Positions 35,043-47,639 of a stretch of 64,000 bases of DNA are shown here, piece by piece; within the stretch, counting starts at the first letter, position 1, and the number at the start of each line of letters is the position of its first letter. A program made the translations under genes and the position numbers. Source of the stretch: Pristionchus mayeri (Eukaryota; Nematoda; Chromadorea; Rhabditida; Neodiplogasteridae); NCBI GenBank assembly GCA_036245805.1, contig BTRK01000003.1, positions 13,370,464-13,434,463 on the forward strand, written 5' to 3'. The notes beneath the pieces are model-generated. The model worked only from the letters and a program-made list of their open reading frames with translations, made no database searches and had not been told where the DNA came from.

Positions 35043-36868
35043 GAGTGTATTATGAATGAATTCGCAGAAGATAACTATCTTCACAATTTCTAGGTTTTCC
35101 CATTTTGCTCTTATTCGGGTGGCTTTCAGATGCATTATATTGTTCATCAAGACATGTGCTCTATAGTGCACTTGAACATTCCCGGACATGATACAAAAAC
35201 GCCCAAAACCCACAAAGGAGAATCCTAGTACTTTCTCAACAGTCTTTCTGGCGAGAGAAAATTATTTGCGAATTTGTTCATAAATTCATAGAAAATTGAC
35301 CAAAGTTCAGTAAAAAACACGTTTTGACGGGCTCTCAGTATTATGCTGCTATTTTTTCCGAGCGCAATTCCATCTAGGTATCATTTATAATTATTCCTCA
35401 TCCGTTGATTATCGGGCAGCTTTTCACTCGCTAGGATAGTAATATATTTTGCATTTTTGTAATTAATTTATTGTATGTTCACTGCATCATGACACCTCGA
35501 GTTTTGCTATGGCTAAGATATAAATCATGTTTTATTGAAAGGAGTGCTCCGGGAAATGTTCAGCCACCCATAGTGATAGTGTGGATATTGCAGAGGCGAC
35601 TCACCCGATCAGAAATCACTTTGTACGAAGTTCCACATACGACTCTAAGGGCTATTTACATACTCGCAAAGTTAATTGACTGCGCAGGGTAGTGGATTGT
35701 TCATTTATGTTTCAATTGCTCTTCTTATTTCTCGCCTCTTTCTCGAGATAATTTCGCTACAGTTTCCCATTGAGAGCGCAGCATTTTCGTGGTGGGACTC
35801 CCTAACATTCATTCCCCGGAGCACCCATTTAAAATATGTTCAGGATTATTGTTAATTGCTTCAACATAACCATCTATTTTATTTGCATGCTGACTCCGCA
35901 TTATGACAAAGGCAAAAGATGGCAACACAAAGGAGCGAGTTGAGGTGGCTGGATAACGTCAATCTCAAAAAAATACCGACCAACACTAGCTTTGTTGTCT
36001 TTACAAGTTTCCGGAGATACATGCGTTTCTCTACCGTGCGTCATTGCTACACACTAAGAGTATCTTCACGAGAACTCGCTCTCTATTTTAATTTCATGCT
36101 TTGTCTGGTGAGAGAGAAAGCATAATGAAAAAAATAGTGTATTGCCATTCCTACCACACACATGAAACTTGAAACAGCGAGAATGTCGCGTATCCCGCGC
36201 GATATTCTCATATTCAATGAGGCGAGAGACCGCTCTAAAGTGAGAAAGTATGTCCCACCATGACACAGATCGGTTCACTCGAGGGTTCTCTCTGCAACAT
36301 CCGCGATCTATCACTGATCATTGAGAGAACTCGTGGAATGAAGACCGTATTTCCTGCAAAGCGAACCCTAGTGAACGAAGACTCTCCTCCTTTTTCCTCC
36401 CTCACTATCTATACCCCCCCCTGACCAGCTTAGGATCACGAGGAGGGATTGCTGTAGGATTAGCGCCCGCGGGCGTAATAATAACCTTGCATATTGATAG
36501 TGGCGGCTCCAGAACAAGATTGTGGCGGGAAAACGAGGGTGGAGATCAGTAGAGGATGGGGTGGGAGCTTTTGTATTCCGATCTAATTATTTGGAATCTG
36601 AAATTTCGGGGTTCTTCTGACCATTTGCAATGTGCTTCCTTCATTGCTTAATGACTCTGGAGAATCGCAAAAGTTAATGATTTTACCGATTCCGCTGGTA
36701 CAATATAAACAATTATCGAAACATGACTGCTTTGCCTGTCCGAAATATGTGTTGTGTTCATTAAGTCTATCATAGGACCGTTGGAGGTAGCTTTCCTATC
36801 ATTTTTTTATCTTTATACGACTTAATGTTGCCATAATATCTCTGAAATGCACTGAAAACCCAAATTCA
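35043..36868. other. EPAC 3' flank and duplication junction
   Basis: No gene seen. The first about 500 bases are the EPAC 3' flank and recur in diverged form after the pseudogene copy (about 38413-38850), so the duplicated block includes downstream DNA. The remainder (35.6-36.87 kb) is unique, with short ORFs and no recognisable domain. Confidence 0.6.
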
Positions 36869-38413
36869 GAACGCCTCGTTCTCGCTCCAAACGACATCTC
36901 ACTGCCCGCGATGCTCACACTGAACGGAAAGTTAATCATGTCGACGAGGGATCAAGTGAAGAGGGGTGAAGAGACGAGGGATCTGGAGTGTTTGCATTGT
37001 TTTTATAGTTTTTGTAAGAAGAGAACGGATATCATGATCAAATTCGACCGTTCACTCTCAATGACATAGCACATCTGAAACGCATCTCCAAAACTTTCTA
37101 CAGTATATTTAACTATTGTCCAGTTGACACAGAAACGCTCCGGCACAGAAACGAGTGCAGTCACAGCGGAACCTGATTAAGATTGCACATTAGTGAGTCC
37201 TTATTTACTTCCAGCCATAAATTGTAGCTTCTTTCATTATGCTCGGCATCTTTTAGTTTGAAACAATCATTTTCGTGAAAAGTTTTCGGATAAGTTTTAC
37301 AATGGTAACTAATTCGATTCCGTCATTTATATTTGATTCAGTAGTTGCTACATTCATTCTAAAAAATCCAATGAACTATCAACAAATTAAACCTTTCAGT
37401 TCGGAACAGCAAGGTGATCTGCTCTCCCTCTTCGCAATCGTATTGGGTCTGTCGAATGTTGCCGTGTCGAGACTGTCACTGACTTGGGAGAAATTGCCTT
37501 CAAGGATAAAACGGTTCGTTGAACGTCTTTGTCATACCACCCTTGTTTTTTTCAAGCATATTGGGCACTTATCTCAGGAAACCAGATTGGTGATAAATTG
37601 ATAATAAATCTAGTTTCAGAATGTTCTCCGAGCTCGAGTCCCTCCTAGACCCTACAAGGAACCATCGAGCTTATCGGTCACTCATTGCTAAGGTGCGCAT
37701 TGTTTTATCTCTATTCGAGGACATAATTGATTTACGCAATGCAGATGGAACTGGTCAAACACTAAATTAATCATGATCATTTATCTCTTTTCAGATGCAT
37801 CCCCCTTTTGTTCCCTTCATCCCTCTTCTGCTCAAGGATCTAACGTTCATCCACGAAGTAAACAAAACATTCTTCAATGGACTAGTCAACTTCGAGAAAA
37901 TGGCGAGTTGCTATCATTATTTTGCAATTTCTCGTGATGGCATATTTTTGCATAAGTTTCGATGTTGCGAAATAAAACGCGTAAAATGTCTCTCTAGATC
38001 AAGCTAACATGAGTTTCTTCAGCACATGATTGCGAACGTCATCCGCAAATTCAAAGAGTGCAAGGCGACATCGGGAGTGGCGGGTGAGTTGACTGGTTAG
38101 ATCATTCACTTCGTGGACATTCTCGAGAAGCAAAAGATTTTTGCATAATATGTTTCATGATGTTAGCGGAACATATACCTTATTATATGTGTATTTATCA
38201 AGAAAAGACAACGAACTATTAACTTTCGTATCATCAAAGGAGTATGAAAGAACTGTGAAACATAATACGATTGTCAAAATGTAAAATGATTCCATGAATT
38301 CTTCACCGCGACGAGAGAGTCAACTTCTCGTTCGAAATCTGCGAGTGATCGACGATCAGAGAAGATTACTCGATCTCAGCTACCAGATTGAACCGAAATC
38401 GAGTAGACGATGA
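36869..38413 (+). pseudogene. Partial tandem duplicate of the EPAC catalytic end
   Basis: Matches EPAC exons 32 and 35-40 (about 36870-36958, 37124-37191, 37400-37520, 37620-37693, 37796-37905, 38024-38085, 38290-38413). The first two catalytic exons (equivalents of 31174 and 31396) are missing. The third catalytic exon is degenerate, the acceptor of the last exon has changed from AG to AT, and the last exon has a 7-base deletion (GACGAGAGAGTC for GACGAAAAACCGGAAAGTC). It cannot encode a working GEF. The GC donor (ATG|GCGAGT) is retained, so that intron type predates the duplication. Confidence 0.92.
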
Positions 38414-38932
38414 GAGTGGACTAGGAATGTATTCGCAAGAGATAACTAGAATGTTTATCTTGACATAATTGAAATGCTATTGAAATTTCAATAATTATTG
38501 TCACGAGTTAGTACCAACAATAACACTGTAATCACGTTCTCTATACTTCCTCAACAGTTCGACCGAGGAGAGAAATCTTGCAATTCGTACCTAATTCAGT
38601 AGAAAGTTGACAAAAGTAAAATTTAAAACACAATATGACGGGCACCAATTATGATGCTGCTATTGTTTCCGAACACAATTCCAACTAGTTATCATTTATA
38701 ATCATTCCTCAACTGTTGATTATCGGGCATCTTTTCACTCGCTAGGATAGTATTATATTTTACATTGTTGTAATTAATTTATTATATTTTCACTGCATCA
38801 TGGCACCTCGAGTTTTGCTCTGGCTAAGATATAAATAATGTTTTTTGCAGTGTTCCTAGCCGCTTGAGTACGATTAGTTACACTCTTGTCCTACTCGCCA
38901 TTTCAATGTCTCACCCATAGATCAAAGATCAC

Positions 38933-39832
38933 CTTGATGGAAGTGTGTACGGTTACGGAGCGGAGAATGCTAATGATGAAGATCTCAGCGAGGATGAAAT
39001 TGCCTACGATTTCATTGTGATAATTGATTGTTATGCCAATATTTTTGTTTTTTGAGCTGAAAAGCAAATGCAATTGTCGATTCATGTAAACTTTAAAACT
39101 TAGGTCGGTTGTGAAACATACAATAATTAGCATTTCTAAATTTAGGAAGAGTTGGTTCAGAAATACGTTAACAACTAGAAATGAAGATACTGAATAATGT
39201 TTCTCAATGCGATAACTGTTCTACCGATTAGTGGGAGGGTGGATGCTTTCGGCATCGTAGAGGTCACGATCTTCAGGATGATATCAGTCGAAAGGAACTT
39301 CGTCGGACCGAGAGTCACCTGGAATTAGTAGTTGTAACCATAGTTGCCCACGCCGGCGGCTACCCCCATGATTCAATTCATGGTTCAACACTGCTCCCCT
39401 CGATTTGAGGGGAGCAGTGCTGAACGACGTATAGGGTCATGGTCTGAAAACACCTCGCCGCCAGTGTTGGGCAACTACGGTTGTAACCCGAATCGAAGCA
39501 AAATTGGTTTGTCGTTGCACCAAGGAAATTTCACAATTCAAAGCTGTTATTACGGAAGGTTAGAATGAAGATAATGCCTGCGACTCTGCACTGTCCTTGT
39601 TTGTTCGTCACTCTGATTGGCGAGAGATAATACATAATAAAATCAGTCGTTGTATCGAAGTAATCCCTAGTCACAAATCACTCTGAACGGACCGACCTTT
39701 TCCTCCCTCTCCCCAATGTGATTGGTTGGAATGAAGATTCCAAATAGGGAGACTATCGTGATGATGAACGAGGGAATGAGAAGAATCCGCACGTAGAACT
39801 CCGGCTTCCGCTTCACCATCGTCTGAAACATT
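38933..39832 (-). pseudogene. Fragment of a cys-loop ion-channel subunit (TM1-TM3)
   Basis: Three exons on the minus strand. 39697-39832 encodes TM1 (FYVRILLIPSFIITIVSLFG, then NHIGEREEK). 39225-39318 encodes a TM2 region (VTLGPTKFLSTDIILKIV...MPKASTLPLIG), and 38933-39003 encodes TM3 (GNFILAEIFIISILRS). The 94-nt TM2 exon has the same length and phase as its counterpart at 61056-61149. The ligand-binding domain and TM4 are absent, and TM2 carries unusual Pro, Lys and Asp substitutions in the pore helix. It is a duplicated gene fragment, placed back-to-back with the EPAC fragment. Confidence 0.88.
39331..39487. repeat. Small inverted repeat in receptor fragment intron
   Basis: Outer arms GTTGTAACCATAGTTGCCCA and its complement near 39468-39487 flank a perfect inner hairpin CACTGCTCCCCTC...GAGGGGAGCAGTG. 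MITE-like, about 157 bp. Confidence 0.8.
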
Positions 39833-40048
39833 GCTTCTTGATTTAATTAATGATTTCACCTGACACCACATTGACAAGATAGTTTGATTAGCTTTTTGAG
39901 ATCATTGTGAAACTCACTCAGCTCAGGTTTTTTTTCAATATGAATAATATTCCCGGTAAAATCGATAAAATCGATTGCCGATTATTCTAAAGAGATGCGT
40001 AACTAGGACTACAGCTTCCGCTTTAGCATCGTCTGAGTTTTAAGAGAG

Positions 40049-40573
40049 ATTATCTGAGTGCATGAACATATTTGTGCAGAGGCTTGGCAAAGTAGGAAAA
40101 ATGAAATTCGTCCTAAATGTGTTTATGTAGTACTCAGTTAGCACAGCTCGGGCATGGCATATTTAGTGTTCTAGGCTGCGCGCTGAGAAGTGCTCGACAC
40201 TTTATTCGAAAAACGTAAATTTTCGAAATTTCTCATTTCGTTGTCATTTCGCTAAATTTACTAAAAATAATCGATTTTTCGAATTTTCAGAAAGAGTTGC
40301 GAACCGATAGGGATGAAACTTGGCAAATATAATCATATAAATATTCCGATTTTTTGAGGTAACACTCGTTCCGATCGATAGCGAAATGACAAATTTCGAA
40401 AATTTACGCTTTTCGACTAAAGTGTCGAGCACTTCTCACCGCGCCGCCTAGAACACTAAATATGCCATGCCCGAGCTCTGCTCACGGAGTACTACACATA
40501 CACACATTTAGGGCGAATTCCATTTTTCCAACTTTGCCAATCATATGTTCACTCACTCAGATATTCTCTCTTA
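40049..40573. repeat. Palindromic foldback element E (about 0.5 kb)
   Basis: Inverted repeat centred near 40.3 kb with inner arms around GTGTCGAGCACTTCTCA. Terminal sequences resemble element D (GAACATATTTGTG..., TTGGCAAAGT..., TGTAGTACTC...), so D and E are long and short members of one family. Confidence 0.85.
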
Positions 40574-41149
40574 ATGGTTCGAAAAGTAATGTTGTTATTG
40601 TTGACCCTGATAACGTCAGCGATATTGAACAACTAGAACGATAATCTATAAGAGTTTATAGTGAAACCTAATCATTCTGAAATGTTGTTTTCAACATTTC
40701 AGACCTTTCTGGCTCATACACTCAGGGGATACATAATTTCACTGTTTACATTTTACTTGCCATTTGACAGCTGTTTAATTGCATCCGTAATCCTCGTCCG
40801 TCTCAACGTATACTACTGGAATCATGTAGACAAACTCCCAATAGGAATTGTCCTGGCATTCCTTTCCTTGTTGACCACATAGGTTTTTATTCGCACTAGA
40901 CTAAATAAGCCGCAGATTCAATTCAATAAAGAGGGAGACACTATTGTCTTGCCTTGAATTCGTCCTTGTTACTATAGAGAATCATGCAATAAAAATGATT
41001 CGATTCGGGTAACACTGAGTCACATGAATATGTCAAATAGGTTGATTTGTTGTGATTGTTTGTGAAAGACTAGGATATGACATTGACTCGAATTCGCAAT
41101 ACTGAAAAAAGTACCTTGAAGCGCACCGGAACAAGCAGCTATTGGAATT

Positions 41150-41665
41150 AAATCAATATCGATATTTACTGATATTGTATCGTCGAAAAATCAAGGAAAT
41201 CGCAATGATCTGAGATTTTGTTTCGATTCGAAAATGATACAAAATATGAGATCTCAGAGAAGCCTCTTGTATACAGATTGTGTGGGTAAATGGCGTTCAT
41301 AAATGTAGACACGACTTATCGACGACAATGAGCGGCCATTAGTTCAGCAGAACTAGGCAGTTACCTCTTTTGAATCAAATCGAAATAGATGAGATCGCAA
41401 GGAAGACCATCTCGTGCATGGATCTTGGGTGGTCCAATGGTGTTTATAGATTATATAATGATTGAGCAGCAACAATGTTCGACCATTTGTTAAAACAGAA
41501 CTCTACTGATATCTTTTGAATCAAATTTGAAATGATACAGACGATGAGATCGCAGCGAAGCAGACATATTCTAGGAAACATGAGTAGTGTAATGACAGCC
41601 GCAAATGTAGAAATAATTTATCGGGAGCAATAGTCGACCATCCACGCTGAACTTTGTTGAATTTA
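41150..41665. repeat. Diverged tandem repeats, about 160 bp unit
   Basis: About three degenerate copies share GATGAGATCGCA, CATAAATGTAGA-like and CGACAATGAGCGGCCAT-like blocks. They abut the outer palindrome. Non-coding. Confidence 0.5.
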
Positions 41666-41776
41666 TAATCGCAAACAATGTAAAGTGAAAACGATTCATG
41701 CGAAGTAACAACAATCCGAAGATAAAGATTAATGCAAATGCTGAGTTATCATTTTAGCGCAAATTTATGATGACAG

Positions 41777-41900
41777 TCAGGCCTTCATAAGATCGATCAA
41801 TTCCTCCGTTCCAGACGCGGCAGTAGCATTCGAGAGTGCCATCGAGTGAGGAGGAGAGGAGAGAGTCTGATTGATGATCGAGATGTACATCTCAGGAGAT
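41777..41900 (-). other. Exon-like ORF in left arm tip, unknown product
   Basis: After an AATTCCAG acceptor, 41 codons run to a TGA: starts SPEMYISIINQTLSSPP and ends ELIDLMKA. The mirrored copy at 59429-59552 differs by one residue (I to T). I do not recognise the protein. The reading frame is preserved between the arms, but the close nucleotide identity means this need not be selection. It could be a captured last exon of a host gene. Confidence 0.45.
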
Positions 41901-42643
41901 CTGGAATTGATTGACATATTCACTATATTAGGCAATATGCTTCTCCGACTACAGCTTGGCCTTGAGTGAGTTTAAGAGACCCGCTCTGTAAGAATCGAGC
42001 ACCCCGCAGACACGTTTGGCCTAGCAATGGGAACCAGTTGTCCATTCTTGGTTGGGTGTTGTGGCTTAGGCCCGCATTATGAAATTTGTATCTAATTATA
42101 TGTTACAACCATTGAGTGGGAAGAAAATATTAATTAAGTCGAAAAATGACGAAAAATCATAATTTATTAACGCTATAAGATGGACCCAATTTTCAAACGG
42201 CATCACTCTAGTAGTGCCCTGGGGGTATATAAAACACGTTTGAATGAAATTATACTTGATTCTAAAATCACCATTTTGACCAAAAATATCATATTTTTCG
42301 ACATAACAGACTTCTTTCGAACCAAAGCCAATAGCTTTTAGGTACACGTTGTGTCTTGATGATACCCGCCAGTACCCCACACATAGCCGAAGCCCTGCCA
42401 AGTTCCAGGCTGCCAAGTTTGCGAAATTTTTAATCAAATGTGTGACATGCATTTTTTCGGTCAAATTCTTATCAGTTTTCGGCTGAATAGGCATCAATAC
42501 TCGGTTGCTTTCAACATTTTCTAACATAACTGAAGACGAGTAAGTTCATACTGCGAAAAAAACAGGAGTATCACTCATTTCTAGAAATTCGATTTTCCAA
42601 ATTGGCAAATTCATACATTGCTAACTTGCAATCTGAAACCCAA

Positions 42644-42652
42644 AGCCAATAG
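42644..42652 (+). repeat. MULE target-site duplication, left copy
   Basis: AGCCAATAG, identical to 51100-51108. Confidence 0.93.
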
Positions 42653-42880
42653 GGGTGGTGGACAAAATGTCCCCTTCCTTTTTTGCGCATGGACAAAATG
42701 TCCTCTGCTCCTCCCATTCCCATGCATGATACCTTCTATCTCCCAAATTCCTTCCCTCTGAAATTTTCCGTCAGCCACTCTTCCTCTCTTTTCACACCAG
42801 AGAAAATGATCAGTAAAAGCATTTCGCAAAATTTAAGGCCAATAATATATGAAAAAATAAGTAAAGGAAAGTCCCTTTAG
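42653..42880 (+). repeat. MULE left terminal inverted repeat
   Basis: Contains two copies of GGACAAAATGTCC, a 13-base inverted repeat likely to be a protein-binding site, versus six in the right end. The remainder (GAGAAAATGATCAG..., CCTTCTATCTCCC...) matches the right end in reverse. Confidence 0.9.
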
Positions 42881-43022
42881 CGCATTCCCAGCCACACCAC
42901 CTTTTTGTTCCTCACCCAATCTTCTCTTTTCAATTGCATCCACGTCTCCGATTATTTCCCATTGTCCATTTATTGTCATTAAGGTTGGAAAAGAGCCTGA
43001 TCGAGTGCGAGTCCGGAAGGGT

Positions 43023-44010
43023 CATACCGGAAAAATTCTGAATGTTCTCAGAAATTGTCGATCTCCCTCTCAAAAATTCTGACTAACATCAGAGATGGCC
43101 GACGTCTTCAGAAAAATTCAGAATGCTCTCAGTGATGGTTGACGGTCCTCAGAAAAATTCTGAAGGTTCTTAGAAATTGTCGATCTCCCTCACAAAAATT
43201 CTGACTAACATCAGAGATGGCCGACGTCTTCAGAAAAATTCAGAATGCTCTCAGTGATGGTTGACGGTCCTCAGAAAAATTCTGAATGTTCTCAGAAATT
43301 GTCGATCTCCCTCACAAAAATTCTGACTAACATCAGAGATGGCCGACGTCTTCAGAAAAATTCAGAATGCTCTCAGTGATGGTTGACGGTCCTCAGAAAA
43401 ATTCTGAAGGTTCTTAGAAATTGTCGATCTCCCTCACAAAAATTCTGACTAACATCAGAGATGGCCGACTTCCTCAGAAAAATTCTGAATGCTCTCAGTG
43501 ATGGTTGACGGTCCTCAGAAAAATTCTGAAGGTTCTTAGAAATTGTCGATCTCCCTCACAAAAATTCTGACTAACATCAGAGATGGCCGACTTCCTCAGA
43601 AAAATTCTGAATGCTCTCAGTGATGGTTGACGGTCCTCAGAAAAATTCTGAAGGTTCTTAGAAATTGTCGATCTCCCTCACAAAAATTCTGACTAACATC
43701 AGAGATGGCCGACTTCCTCAGAAAAATTCTGAATGCTCTCAGTGACGGTCGACGGTCCTCAGAAAAATTCTGAACGTTCTGAGAAATTGTCAATCTCCCT
43801 CACAAAAATTCTGACTAACATCAGAGATGGCCGACTTCCTCAGAAAAATTCTGCATGCTCTCAGAGATGGTTGACGGTCCTCAGAAAAATTCTGAAGGTT
43901 CTTAGAAATTGTCGATCTCCCTCACAAAAATTCTGACTAACATCAGAGATGGCCGACTTCCTCAGAAAAATTCTGAATGCTCTCAGTGATAGCCGAAGAT
44001 CCATAATTTT
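43023..44010 (+). repeat. 122-bp tandem array with a 3 x 41-bp substructure
   Basis: Eight copies: AGAGATGGCC recurs at 43091, 43213, 43335, 43457, 43579, 43701, 43823 and 43945, exactly 122 bases apart. Each unit is three diverged monomers of 42, 40 and 40 bases built on CCTCAgAAAAATTCTGA. Short ORFs here are repeat artefacts. Confidence 0.95.
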
Positions 44011-44988
44011 TCTGAGTACCGTTGGCTTTCTCTGGTAGTAGCCACAATTTTTGTGAGTGAGGTCGACAAATTCTGAGAACCCTCTAGTTTTCATTTCGTA
44101 GTGATGGCTCAATCAATCTATGCACATCAAGCTCAGTTTCGAAGTAGAGTTGAAACTTCACTTTGACTTTAGGTTGGGAAAATATATTATCAATTTCATT
44201 CAATTTTGTTCGAGATATTCAATCACACTGAGATCGAGTTCGCAGTTACATTGATGGGAGTGGAAGGGAAGGGGCGCGGAAGGGAGAGAGGGGGGTGGGT
44301 ACATTTCTGCTAGGGGAGATTTCTGGCATAGGGACATTAAAAATTCTGTCTGCCTTTAGTAGCCCGACGCGTAGTGTTGGCGATTTGATGGATGTCAGAC
44401 ACTTTTTGATTTTTTTCCATTCAGCGAAAATTGACTTTGATAATCGGTTTCTCTGAGATTTTATTAGCCATCATTTATTATCGGGCGTAGTTGAAGCAAT
44501 TCTCGTTGATTTTAACTGAGTTTCACAATTACAATGAAATTCTATATACGTAAGAATCGAGACCAGATTCACAAAATCTGCTAATCTGCTAATATCCCGC
44601 TGCAAAGGGGTCGTGCGTGCGAGTTCAACCTGAAATATTAGCGATCGGATGGTTTATATGCGCTACGGTATTTTTTTACTAATGGTCTCTTGAACTCGCG
44701 AAAATGATTTCCTGAACTCGTGGAAATGATCTCTTGAGAGGCAAGGATGAAAGAGAGCTCCCGACTTTATGGGAGGCCTCCGACTTCATTGGAGGCTTCC
44801 GACCTCAGTGGTCTCGAGTATATAAGGAAAGCAAGCGAGCTTCCCACAAGTTGGTCGCTCTTCTCCCTCTCTCTCATTTTTTGCCTATTTTCTCTCATTT
44901 TCTGTCCATTTTAGATGTCATTTGCACTGTGCTGTTGAATCCTATGACTGTTGTTGAATCTATATCTCATTCATCAAATTATCTTCAG

Positions 44989-47639
44989 ATGTCATTCATT
45001 GGTCTGTCTTTGCCCTCTAATAAAGGGAAACACTCCATGGCTGCTTACCGTCTGCCAAACGATCCCGACAACATGCTGACCTTTCGCTGCAAGGAAGCAA
45101 TCGACCCAGAGACCACTGCTCCAGAGTCACGCAGATTCAAATACACGTGCACCTCTTGCGAGAGATCCAAAGAGCAAGGAACGAAATGCGTGATCAGAGT
45201 GAGCCATCCGTTAAATTTAACACGTGTATCACGAGTCAGCCCCTCGGAAACATTTTTGAAAATTTTATATTTTTTGAATTTTGATATTTTCATTATGTAT
45301 GCATGTACTTGTATAGTATGACTGCAAAATTTGGCGTACACATTTTCCAATCCCATTTGTGAATATTCTAATATAGAAATTCATAATCTATGTGTAAAAG
45401 ATGTACAATAATCTATGTATACACCTGAAAAATTTTCAATGATAGTTTTCGAGAGAAAAAATTGTTGACCAAAAATGACGGGCTACGGTAAGTTGTTGCA
45501 CACCGATCCCAGACCTTTGCCAATGGTGCATGCGTTTCTAATTGTGGTCCCACATTTCAACAGAAAAGTATGGAGGAAAACATTGGCCCTATCACGTTTT
45601 CTGGTGGAATGTTTATTAATCGTAAAGTTTAGGAAAAAGATAAGAACAATCATATTTAAGGTATTCTTTCCGAATTCTGAGACATGCGAATTCCTCTCTG
45701 ATCCAGCCGACAAAGACAGACACAAGTGCGATTGGACTCAGGACGAGAAATGCAAATCTGCCAATGTCCTCAGCTCGAAATTAGCGTGAGTAGGCATAAT
45801 ACTGTTGAACCTGAGACAAGTAAACTCAGGCTCTAAGAATACCGGAACCATAGATCTTGCCTCACGAAAATATTTGTCTCACGGACTAGACAGTGTGCCG
45901 AATAGATTGATATTTAGGAAAATGCTGTCGCTGGAGAACGCGAAGTCAGCTGCCAATGGTCATGTGAAAAAGCCAGGAAGAGTGCAGAAGGAAGCAAACG
46001 CAGCAATTGTCAATAGATTGGGCAATCTGCAAGACATCGTGAAGAAAGAGGAAGTCCAGGTGGGAATCCATTGTTAGATCCTATTTAGAATTATTGTATA
46101 GGATGTACTCGATTTGTACTCTGGCGGCGATAACAAAATCAAGAGAAAGAAGCAGATCTCACGGGACATCAAGAGGTATTTGAGTATTTAGATCTCGTTT
46201 TAGCTTAAACATAGCTTAACACAATCTTATGTAGAACGTGTGGTACCGTTGATGCGAATGCATACGACGAAGTTGACGATAAGTCTCTGCTTGCCCTCGG
46301 CACTGATGAATGTATGAGAATCAGTGATCCCGAGGATAACAAGCGGATTTACATTGCATCTCGCAGAGTGAGATCATGTTACTCAGAAACGAATAACAAA
46401 GGCTATTGGAATGATTACAGATCATGGAGTATGCAATCGAAGCATTACTTGTTGATGGCAACTTCTCATTCACTCCCACTCCTTCTCTGCCCAATAAACT
46501 GGCATTCCAGGTTTGTTTAAAATTTTGTGAATACGTGACGAGTACGTAAGAAGGACGAATTTGATTTGACATTTAAGCTGTACACATTTCGTGTCTGTAC
46601 CCGTGGAACCAGTTTCCTTCTCATGGCAGCTCTGCTCCCATCCAAGACTGCCAAGGAGTACTCTAAGCTGCTGCAGGTAATTTTAAACAATTTTGGACTG
46701 ACAGAACTGATCTAAAATTCAGAGCCTGGCCGATCTCTTCCAAGAGTTAGATTTCCCTCTTCGAGGTGTCAGAATCGTTAGTGATTGGGAGAGCGGAATT
46801 ATCAAAGCTCTGAAAGACACCCTTCCCATGATGCAGCACGAGGGTAAGTGTATTCAGATTTAAGTTGATTATTAAGTGATTTATGTGTATTTAGGTTGCC
46901 TCTTCCACTCACTGAAATGCACAAATCATAAGATCAGCCAGTATGGGCTGAAGGTTGCTGGAAACCGTTATCCGGTAATCAAGGAATGGACCAATCACGT
47001 TCGAGCTTCATTCTTCCTCCCTCGCTGTTACTTTGACAGGTTAGAGTGATAGAAAACAAAAGCATAATAAATTATCGTATTCAGTGCAAAGATTCTCGAG
47101 GTGCCAGTCAGTCCAGCCCATCCCCATTACGCTGATTGCAAGAACTTTCTCGAGTATTTCACTGCTGAGTGGATGGAGTACTCAGAAACTATGCGATGCA
47201 AGTGCATGATCGAGAATCATCGTACTTCCAATCTCGTGGAAGCCTGGCATCGGTTAGTGCTATTTTGTTAAATAAAAATAAATTTTCTCAACAATATGTT
47301 ATTGATTCAGGGGAGCGATGCAATACTTTCTCGGAAATCACCCACTCTCATGCAGCTCATTTCGTTCATTCAGGTTAGCGTTCGCTCTGTTTTTTTCTAA
47401 AGCGCCTTTCTCCAATCTAACATTTCCAGAATACAGAACTCGATGATTCAGTCTCTCTTCGCCACTACGTCATGCAGAACTCCTTCTTCAAACGTTCTGA
47501 TGATGATGAGAAGAGAGCTATGCTTACGATGTCCCCTCAGATTGCGCTCGATTCTATTGTCTCGCTTAGGGATCCTACTGCCGATGAGATTCATGCCTAT
47601 CTAAGCAAGGTTCAATTCTGTCATGAGCTCACGAACTAA
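44989..47639 (+). CDS. MULE transposase
   Basis: Twelve exons: 44989-45198, 45682-45785, 45918-46059, 46102-46175, 46235-46367, 46421-46510, 46578-46676, 46723-46843, 46895-47039, 47085-47252, 47316-47373 and 47430-47639. They total 1554 nt, i.e. 517 codons plus stop, with all phases closing. The N-terminal Cys/His-rich part (CTSCERSKEQGTKC, CEFLSDPADKDRHKC) resembles a FLYWCH/WRKY-GCM1-like DNA-binding finger. The catalytic core has LLVDGNF (Asp233), IVSDWE (Asp305), CLFH (CxxH, residues 326-329) and RTSNLVEAWH (Glu425), the expected DDE order for MULEs. The enzyme would cut and paste DNA using the long inverted ends. The acceptors at 45681 (CTGAG) and 47315 (GGGAG) were chosen for phase and are not consensus. 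Confidence 0.88.

Noticed and set aside
42611..42829. Minus-strand ORF with repeated HFVHAQ-like text at the MULE end
   Set aside because: Reading through the inverted-repeat terminus; mirrored by the ORFs at 50908-51105 and not conserved as protein.
43023..44010. CRISPR-like regular spacing
   Set aside because: Units are contiguous 122-bp tandem repeats without unique spacers, in a eukaryotic transposon.
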